Source of the DNA: an uncultured Clostridia bacterium | GTDB lineage: Bacteria > Bacillota > Clostridia > Oscillospirales > Oscillospiraceae | NCBI GenBank assembly: GCA_945918315.1 | Contig: CAMEIK010000007.1 | Span: 1 to 17,850 of the forward strand | Reading direction: 5' to 3' | DNA: 17,850 nt | Part shown: one piece after another, positions 12,553 to 17,850 of the stretch | Layout: every line of letters starts with the position of its first letter | How positions within the stretch are numbered: position 1 is the stretch's first letter | The notes under the pieces: generated by a model | The model's database searches: none | The model's input: only the letters and a program-made list of their open reading frames with translations | What the model was told of the DNA's origin: nothing | Made by a program: the position numbers and the translations under genes

Positions 12553-14793
12553 TCACCTCCTGAATACCAGCGTTCCGTCTAAATCGGTTCTGAATACCTC
12601 GCATCCGTTTCTTTCCAACCGTTCCAGCAGTTCCGGTGCGGGATGACCGTAACCATTGTTTTTCCCCACAGAAATAGCCACCGTCTCCGGCTTGACAATG
12701 TCCAGCAGAAGTTGGGAAGTAGAGTATTTGGAGCCATGGTGGCCCGCCACCAGGAGTTCCACATCGGGAAGCTCCGCATTTCGAACCAGATCCCATTCTC
12801 CTGCCGATGTCCTGTCCCCGGTAATCAGTATATCATAATTCTGAGCAGTAAACAAGACGCAGATACAATTATCATTCTCTTCGCTGCCCTGGGGCGGAGG
12901 GTACAATGTCAGCGTTCCGGTCCCAAGAGGAATTGTCTGAACACAGTCTACACCGGAAACCTCGGCGCCCCGCAGTGGGAGCGAAGCAACAAAATCCATC
13001 TCTTCATTCTCAGGAAGCAGCAGCGAACAGGTTTCCACTCTCGTCAGAAAAAACTCCAGTCCATTGACATGGTCCTGATCCGGATGGGTCAGAATAATCC
13101 CATCCACCCGATAAACCCCCTGACTGAGAAGCAGTGCCGCGGCTTTGTCCGCCGCCCCGGTCCCGCTGCCACCGCCGCAGTCTATGAGATAATTGCTGCC
13201 ATTACTCTGAAGTAAAACGCACTGTCCCTGTCCTACATCCAGAATTGTCGCGCGAAAATCATCCTGTCTTGGGACCCACCAGCTGAAAAAGAGCGCCGCG
13301 GCCAGTCCTCCGGCGCAAATGCCTCCATAAAACAGAGGCTTTTTCTTTCGAATCAGAAATGCAATCAGAAGAAAGTAACACAGGATCAGCCATCCTGTAA
13401 TCCAGCCGCTTTGGGTATATACCACAGCCAGAGGAAAACGGGAAAGGATCTTCGCTATAAAAAGAACATATCGAATAGGCCACGCAAGGAGCTTTCCGAG
13501 GAATAATCCGGCAGGCAGGCACAGCAGTCCCGCACAGCACAGGATTGCCGTACCGCAGAAAATCACCATTACACACCAAAGCGTGAGTAAATTGGTAACG
13601 ACAGCAATCAAACTCACGGTCCCAAAATAGAACGCGCTAAGCGGAGTCGTAAGGATCATTGCGCTCAGAGAAATCCCCACCGAACTGCCAAACCAGCGGA
13701 CTCCTCTTCCCAGAATTCCCTTCCCCGGGAATTTCGCGGTTTTCTTCTGATACCACCCATGCATGACCGGATAAAGGAGCACAATTCCTGCCACACTGGC
13801 AGCAGAAAGCTGCAGGCTCACGGAAGCGGCCGAAAAGGGATTCTGAAGCAGCAGAACAAGCACACCGAAAGATAGCGCTGACAGAGAATCATACTCTTTG
13901 AAAAACAAATCCGCCAATATGGCCAGGCCTGTCATTAGACAGGCACGGCTTACAGACGGACTGAAGCCGGCCATTGCCGCAAAGAAGGTAAGAACGGGGA
14001 TCCCAACCATGGCAGTAAGCCATCGCTTTCGAAAAGTCAGACTCCGAACAATCCCGTACAGGAGCCCCACATGAAGCCCGGATACCGCCGCCACATGGCG
14101 AATACCGCTGAGCTTCAAAGCGGTATCTGTTTCATAATCCAACCCATCCGTATCTCCCAGCAGCAGTGCTTTGGCAAAGGGCGACGCGTCTTTCGGAAGG
14201 CAGAATTCCAGTATATCCCCCAGACGATTGGCGGCTTTTTCCGGGATCAGAAACCACGCGTCCCGGGAAGTGCTGTCAATCAAGGCATCTGATTTCTGCG
14301 TGCCAAGCAGAAACAGACCACTGCCGGATCGATAATAGGATTCTCTTTCTCCCTCCGGAACCGTCAGCCGAACCACAAATTCTGAAGTGATTTTATCGCC
14401 AGGAGCTACGGACACATCTTTTTTCAGAGAAAGGGAGATCTGATACGGCTTTCCTTCCCACAGAAACCATCCGGTAACACGGTCGCCGTATTGGGTCTTT
14501 CCACTATACTCCGATGCCATCACAGTCAGGCAAATTCTATCCCCGTCCATGGATAGAACCGGGGCGAGATAGGATGCTTTGAAAAAGCTGAACCATAGCA
14601 GAGCAGCGCCGCAGCCCAGAAACAGCACCGCAGGCTTAGAGGCATCTTCCCATCCGATGCCGATAAGGCGCAGCAGAAACCATGCACAGCAGCAGACCGC
14701 GGCAGGGATCCAGAGCGTCCTGCCCCAAAGATAATATACACTTATCAGGCAAATTCCGCCAAATCCTAGGGTAAACCACGGGAGCCTGCGCAT
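12553..14793 (-). CDS. comEC: ComEC/Rec2-type DNA uptake channel protein
   Basis: This 746-residue protein has the complete ComEC layout. The N-terminal part has membrane helices and a DUF4131/OB-like exposed region (about 1-200). The competence domain, rich in membrane segments, holds the hallmark LSGIRHVAAVSGLHVGLLYG. A C-terminal metallo-beta-lactamase domain (from about 510) has ILDVGQGQCVLL, LIDCGGGSG, LTHPDQDHVNG, LITGD and VAGHHGSKYSTS. It would carry single-stranded DNA across the membrane in transformation, with the C-terminal domain as the likely nuclease. No comEA is adjacent, so a full uptake machine must be sought elsewhere. The ATG at 14793-14791 has only a weak purine-rich site upstream, so the exact start is uncertain. 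The stop is embedded in the holA ribosome site. Confidence 0.93.
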   Translation of the reverse strand: MRRLPWFTLGFGGICLISVYYLWGRTLWIPAAVCCCAWFLLRLIGIGWEDASKPAVLFLGCGAALLWFSFFKASYLAPVLSMDGDRICLTVMASEYSGKTQYGDRVTGWFLWEGKPYQISLSLKKDVSVAPGDKITSEFVVRLTVPEGERESYYRSGSGLFLLGTQKSDALIDSTSRDAWFLIPEKAANRLGDILEFCLPKDASPFAKALLLGDTDGLDYETDTALKLSGIRHVAAVSGLHVGLLYGIVRSLTFRKRWLTAMVGIPVLTFFAAMAGFSPSVSRACLMTGLAILADLFFKEYDSLSALSFGVLVLLLQNPFSAASVSLQLSAASVAGIVLLYPVMHGWYQKKTAKFPGKGILGRGVRWFGSSVGISLSAMILTTPLSAFYFGTVSLIAVVTNLLTLWCVMVIFCGTAILCCAGLLCLPAGLFLGKLLAWPIRYVLFIAKILSRFPLAVVYTQSGWITGWLILCYFLLIAFLIRKKKPLFYGGICAGGLAAALFFSWWVPRQDDFRATILDVGQGQCVLLQSNGSNYLIDCGGGSGTGAADKAAALLLSQGVYRVDGIILTHPDQDHVNGLEFFLTRVETCSLLLPENEEMDFVASLPLRGAEVSGVDCVQTIPLGTGTLTLYPPPQGSEENDNCICVLFTAQNYDILITGDRTSAGEWDLVRNAELPDVELLVAGHHGSKYSTSQLLLDIVKPETVAISVGKNNGYGHPAPELLERLERNGCEVFRTDLDGTLVFRR

Positions 14794-14827
14794 CCGCTGT
14801 CACGCTCTCTTTCTCATTCATAACCCG

Positions 14828-14894
14828 CAGGGGCGAACCCCGCTCCGAAAGCGTTCCACGCTGGGATGCCTCCGGGACACGCTGTTCGCCCCTG
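14828..14894. repeat. Intergenic palindrome between alaS and comEC
   Basis: CAGGGGCGAAC (14828-14838) and GTTCGCCCCTG (14884-14894) are a perfect 11-bp inverted repeat around a 45-base core that itself contains a small AGCGT/ACGCT hairpin. There is no T-run on either side, so it is not a normal terminator. It may be a dispersed intergenic repeat or an mRNA processing or stability structure between alaS and the comEC cluster. No convincing promoter for comEC is visible in this 115-base gap. Confidence 0.65.
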
Positions 14895-14908
14895 ATGTGT
14901 ATTCAGAA

Positions 14909-17545
14909 TCAGATTTTGCTTGAAACGTAATCGTCTACCAGCGCAAGGGCGTTATCAACCTTATTCACATCCTTGCCGCCGCCCATTGCGGAGTCGGGCT
15001 TTCCACCGCCGGAACCGCCGCAGGCGGAGCAGACCAGCTTCACCAGTTCGCCGGCTTTAATCCCCTTGGCAATGGCTTCCTTGCCGCAGACCGCCAGGAA
15101 CGTGGGCTTTCCGCCGTTCACGGCCGTGAGCACAGCAACAACGCTGTTATCCTTATCCCGGAGCATATCACCCATCTGACGAAGCTTATTCACATCCGCC
15201 TGGGGGAGGCTGGCAGTAAGAACCTTCAGCCCACCAATATTCCGGGAGCCAAACAGGAACCGCTCCACATCACCGGCAGCTTCCTTGGCCTTATACTGCT
15301 CAATAACCCGCTTCTGATCCCGGATCTCCTCCAGATAGCCCTGAAGACGGGAGGAAACCTCGTTGGGCTTGACCTTCATTTTGGCTGCCGCCTCCATCAG
15401 CATCTGCTGCATCCGCTCCATCTTCTTCATGCACTCTTTGCCGGTAATCGCCTCAATCCTGCGGACGCCGGATGCTACAGAGCACTCGCTCTCGATTTCA
15501 AAGGGGCCAACCTTTGCGGTGTTGTCCAGGTGGGTTCCGCCGCAGAGCTCCACGGAGTAATTGCTCATATTCACCACACGAACCGTATCGCCATACTTTT
15601 CGCTGAACAGAGCCGTTGCGCCCATCTTCTTGGCTTCGTCAATGGGCATCTCCCGTGTAACCACACCGTAGCCCTCAAGGATGGAATTCTGAACCAGGCT
15701 GTTGACCTTCATGAGTTCCTCACCGGTCAGAGCGGAATAATGGGTAAAGTCAAAGCGCAGATGATCCGGCTCCACCAGGGAACCTGCCTGATGCACGTGG
15801 TCTCCCAGGACACTGCGCAGGGCCTTCTGAAGAAGATGGGTAGCGGAGTGTGCACGCATAACAGCCCGGCGGCGCTCCACATCAATGGATGCGCAGACAA
15901 CATCGTCCACCTTGATGGTTCCCTTGCTCAGACGACCATAGTGCAGGAACTTACCGCCCTTGTCCTTCTGAACATCGGTGACCTCAAAGCGGCTGGAGCC
16001 CAGAAGGATTACACCATGGTCCGCAACCTGTCCGCCCATTTCGGCGTAGAAAGGAGTACGGTCGAGAACAATGATGCCGCTCTCACCGCCGGCAATAGAG
16101 CCGGAAACCTCATCTCCAACACATACCGCCAGAACCTTTGCCTCGCAATTGTTGGTATCGTAACCGACAAAGGTGGTGGGAGTATTGTCAAGGCCAAGAT
16201 CAATGCCCGCCCATGCCAGATCGCCCAGAGCTTTCCGGGCTTCCCGGGCACGGACCTTCTGCTCCTGCATCAGTCTGGCAAAAGCCGCCTGATCCAGCGT
16301 CATATCCTCATCGGCCACCATTTCAATGGTCAGATCAATGGGGAAGCCATAGGTGTCGTAGAGCTTGAAGGCATCGGCTCCGGAGAACTCTGTTTCCCCC
16401 TTGGCCTTGTGCTCCGCCAGCATATCCGCAAAAATCTTCATACCACCATCGATGGTACGGGCAAAATTCTCTTCCTCCACCTTAACAACCTTGGTGATAT
16501 AGTCGGCACGCTCCCGCAGATAGGTATAGTGCGCCTCATTCTCATGGATAACCGTTTCCACCACCTGATAGAGGAAGGGATGATTCACCCCAAGAAGCTT
16601 GCCGTGACGGGCCGCGCGGCGCAGCAGCCGGCGCAGGACATAGCCCCGGCCTTCATTGCTGGGCAGCACACCGTCCGCAATCATAAAGGTGGATGCCCGG
16701 ATGTGGTCAGTAATGACACGAAGGGAAATATCCATCTTCACACTGAGGCCATAGGACGCACCGGTAAGCTCCGTCACCTTATTGGTAATATTCATGACGG
16801 TGTCCACATCAAACAGGCTGTTCACATCCTGGCAGACAACCGCCAGCCGCTCCAGTCCCATACCGGTGTCGATATTCTTCTGGACAAGCTCCGTGTAATT
16901 GCCATTTCCGTCATTGTCAAACTGGGAGAAGACATTGTTCCAGACTTCCATATACCGGTCACAGTCGCAGCCCACGGTGCAGCCAGGCTTTCCGCAGCCG
17001 TACCTTTCGCCCCGGTCATAATAGATCTCAGAGCAGGGACCACAAGGACCGGAGCCATGCTCCCAGAAATTGTCCTCCTTGCCGAACCGGAAGATCCGGT
17101 CAGCGGAGACGCCAACTTCCTTGTTCCAGATTTCAAAAGCCTCATCGTCATTTTCATAAATGCTTGGGAACAGGCGGTTTTCATCCAGGCCAACCACCTT
17201 GGTCAAAAACTCCCAGCTCCAGGTAATGGCTTCCCGCTTGAAGTAGTCGCCGAAGGAAAAGTTGCCAAGCATCTCAAAATACGTGCCATGGCGGGCGGTT
17301 TTACCGATGTTCTCAATATCACCGGTACGAATACACTTCTGGCAGGTGCAGACCCGGCGGCGAGGAGGCTCCACCTCCCCCTTAAAATAGGGCTTCATGG
17401 GCGCCATGCCGGAGTTGATCAGCAGCAAAGACGCGTCATTCTGGGGAATCAGAGAAAAACTGGGAAGCCGGAGATGGCCCTTGCTTTCAAAGAAAGAAAG
17501 GAACATCTCCCGAAGTTCGTTGACACCATAGGGCTTGGGATTCAT
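14909..17545 (-). CDS. alaS: Alanyl-tRNA synthetase
   Basis: This full-length, 878-residue class II synthetase charges tRNA-Ala. The catalytic core begins ELREMFLSFFESKGHLRLPS and includes RRVCTCQKCIRTGDIENIGK. The editing domain, which hydrolyses Ser- and Gly-tRNA-Ala, has the zinc ligands HSATH (H566, H570) and CGGTH (C668, H672), all intact. The C-terminal C-Ala region ends with CSACGGSGGGKPDSAMGGG, the Gly-rich motif of the family. A four-cysteine loop (RYGCGKPGCTVGCDCDRY, about residues 185-200) is an insertion seen in some AlaRS. The ATG at 17545-17543 has GGAGG about 10 bases upstream. Expression is controlled by the T-box leader directly upstream. Confidence 0.98.
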   Translation of the reverse strand: MNPKPYGVNELREMFLSFFESKGHLRLPSFSLIPQNDASLLLINSGMAPMKPYFKGEVEPPRRRVCTCQKCIRTGDIENIGKTARHGTYFEMLGNFSFGDYFKREAITWSWEFLTKVVGLDENRLFPSIYENDDEAFEIWNKEVGVSADRIFRFGKEDNFWEHGSGPCGPCSEIYYDRGERYGCGKPGCTVGCDCDRYMEVWNNVFSQFDNDGNGNYTELVQKNIDTGMGLERLAVVCQDVNSLFDVDTVMNITNKVTELTGASYGLSVKMDISLRVITDHIRASTFMIADGVLPSNEGRGYVLRRLLRRAARHGKLLGVNHPFLYQVVETVIHENEAHYTYLRERADYITKVVKVEEENFARTIDGGMKIFADMLAEHKAKGETEFSGADAFKLYDTYGFPIDLTIEMVADEDMTLDQAAFARLMQEQKVRAREARKALGDLAWAGIDLGLDNTPTTFVGYDTNNCEAKVLAVCVGDEVSGSIAGGESGIIVLDRTPFYAEMGGQVADHGVILLGSSRFEVTDVQKDKGGKFLHYGRLSKGTIKVDDVVCASIDVERRRAVMRAHSATHLLQKALRSVLGDHVHQAGSLVEPDHLRFDFTHYSALTGEELMKVNSLVQNSILEGYGVVTREMPIDEAKKMGATALFSEKYGDTVRVVNMSNYSVELCGGTHLDNTAKVGPFEIESECSVASGVRRIEAITGKECMKKMERMQQMLMEAAAKMKVKPNEVSSRLQGYLEEIRDQKRVIEQYKAKEAAGDVERFLFGSRNIGGLKVLTASLPQADVNKLRQMGDMLRDKDNSVVAVLTAVNGGKPTFLAVCGKEAIAKGIKAGELVKLVCSACGGSGGGKPDSAMGGGKDVNKVDNALALVDDYVSSKI

Positions 17546-17639
17546 TTTGTTTCTACCTCCATCAGATACTTCTTAAATATTTCATAGAAAACTGTTCAAT
17601 ATTTCCACGGAAATAATACGTCCCGGTGGTGCCATTTAC

Positions 17640-17671
17640 AAAAAATCCCCGCCCCCAAAATAGGGGCGAGG
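17640..17671 (-). terminator. Intrinsic terminator of the alaS T-box leader
   Basis: The minus strand CCTCGCCCC pairs with GGGGCGGGG (one T-G wobble) and runs into six T. The 5' arm, CTCGCCCCT, can instead pair with AGGG and GCGAG of the T-box sequence to form the antiterminator, the standard T-box mechanism. Confidence 0.93.
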
Positions 17672-17850
17672 AAATGACTCGCGGTACCACCCTAATTATT
17701 TCCCACAGGGAAATATCTTATCCGCCCGATAACGGGAGCACCCGTCCCGGTCATCCCGGGCAACAAAAGGAAGTGGCTTGCGGCTTGGCTGCTGCGGGGC
17801 TTACACCCTCCCCCGCTCGCTGAAAACGCTCTTTTCCGCTTGGCTTCCCC
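17640..17850 (-). promoter_or_regulatory. T-box riboswitch (tRNA-Ala sensing) upstream of alaS, 5' end at or beyond window edge
   Basis: The minus strand carries the 14-base T-box AGGGTGGTACCGCG (plus 17693-17680), a Stem III-like hairpin ATTTCCC/GGGAAAT (17714-17698) and the terminator/antiterminator. Stem I is visible as an apical GCGGGG...CCCCGC arm and a basal GGAAG...CTTCC pairing close to the right edge. The likely specifier codon is GCC (plus 17777-17775), followed by the usual A, which codes for alanine and agrees with alaS downstream. Uncharged tRNA-Ala would pair with the specifier and with the T-box UGGN bulge, stabilise the antiterminator and switch alaS on. The promoter lies outside the window. 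Confidence 0.95.

Noticed and set aside
15503-15520. TGCGGTGTTG inside alaS, similar to the end of the MITE-like repeat
   Set aside because: Only ten bases match, there is no inverted partner nearby, and it encodes the conserved DNTAKVG segment of AlaRS.
15530-17587. Long plus-strand open frame of 685 codons opposite alaS
   Set aside because: It is a complementary-strand shadow of the unmistakable alaS reading frame; its translation shows no recognisable domain and it has no ribosome site.
17626-17823. Plus-strand 65-codon open frame at the right edge
   Set aside because: It lies antisense over the alaS T-box leader, whose RNA motifs fully explain the sequence.
1-17850. Possible CRISPR array, tRNA/rRNA genes, prophage or insertion-sequence transposase
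   Set aside because: Reading both strands showed no regularly spaced repeats, no tRNA or rRNA core sequences and no transposase- or phage-like protein; the only mobile-like units are the two small repeats.
1-17850. A new multi-gene defence or biosynthetic system
   Set aside because: Every substantial protein belongs to a familiar housekeeping or envelope family, or is a single unknown. No cluster of unrecognised genes with toxin, nuclease, reverse-transcriptase or biosynthetic features was found.

Overview
The window looks like chromosomal DNA of a Gram-positive, Clostridia-type bacterium (Bacillota), most likely an Oscillospiraceae/Ruminococcaceae-like gut anaerobe. The evidence is a SAM-I riboswitch in front of metK, an alanine T-box in front of alaS, RNase M5, a SpoVB-type flippase, an Mrp/NBP35 ATPase, strong AGGAGG-type ribosome sites, sigma-A promoters and a medium GC content. 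The genus assignment is inference only. There are no rRNA or tRNA genes, CRISPR arrays, phage genes or transposase genes.

Left part (1-6766). The first 28 bases are the start of metK on the minus strand, preceded by a complete SAM-I riboswitch with terminator and promoter. Divergent from it, on the plus strand, are a rhomboid-like membrane protein with a Cys/His tail (343-1221), a tandem OB-fold SSB-like protein (1321-1932), endonuclease III (2004-2636), a SpoVB/MATE-like flippase (2699-4189), a membrane-anchored CHAP amidase (4370-4999) and glutamyl-tRNA synthetase (5120-6766). Most of these have their own promoter or terminator, so this is a run of small units rather than one operon. Two MITE-like elements sharing a 19-bp terminal inverted repeat lie just after the flippase gene and just after gltX.

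Right part (6988-17850), all on the minus strand. Read in transcription order it begins with the alaS T-box and alaS. Then comes a tight cluster, comEC - holA - rnmV - ABC-F ATPase - CapA-like lipoprotein, with a 4-base gap, two 8-base overlaps and one 52-base gap. Last is mrp, which has its own consensus promoter. A bidirectional terminator separates mrp from the convergent gltX.

The gene content is mostly housekeeping: translation (gltX, alaS, the ABC-F factor, RNase M5), DNA metabolism (SSB-like, nth, holA, comEC), Fe-S handling (mrp) and envelope functions (flippase, CHAP, CapA). I see no convincing new multi-gene system. The parts most worth a second look are the repeat family, the tandem OB-fold SSB-like protein without a standard acidic tail, the rhomboid pseudo-enzyme with a zinc-finger-like tail, the hairpin that buries the ribosome site of the flippase gene, the helically phased direct repeat over the mrp -35 box, and RNase M5 placed inside a competence/replication operon.
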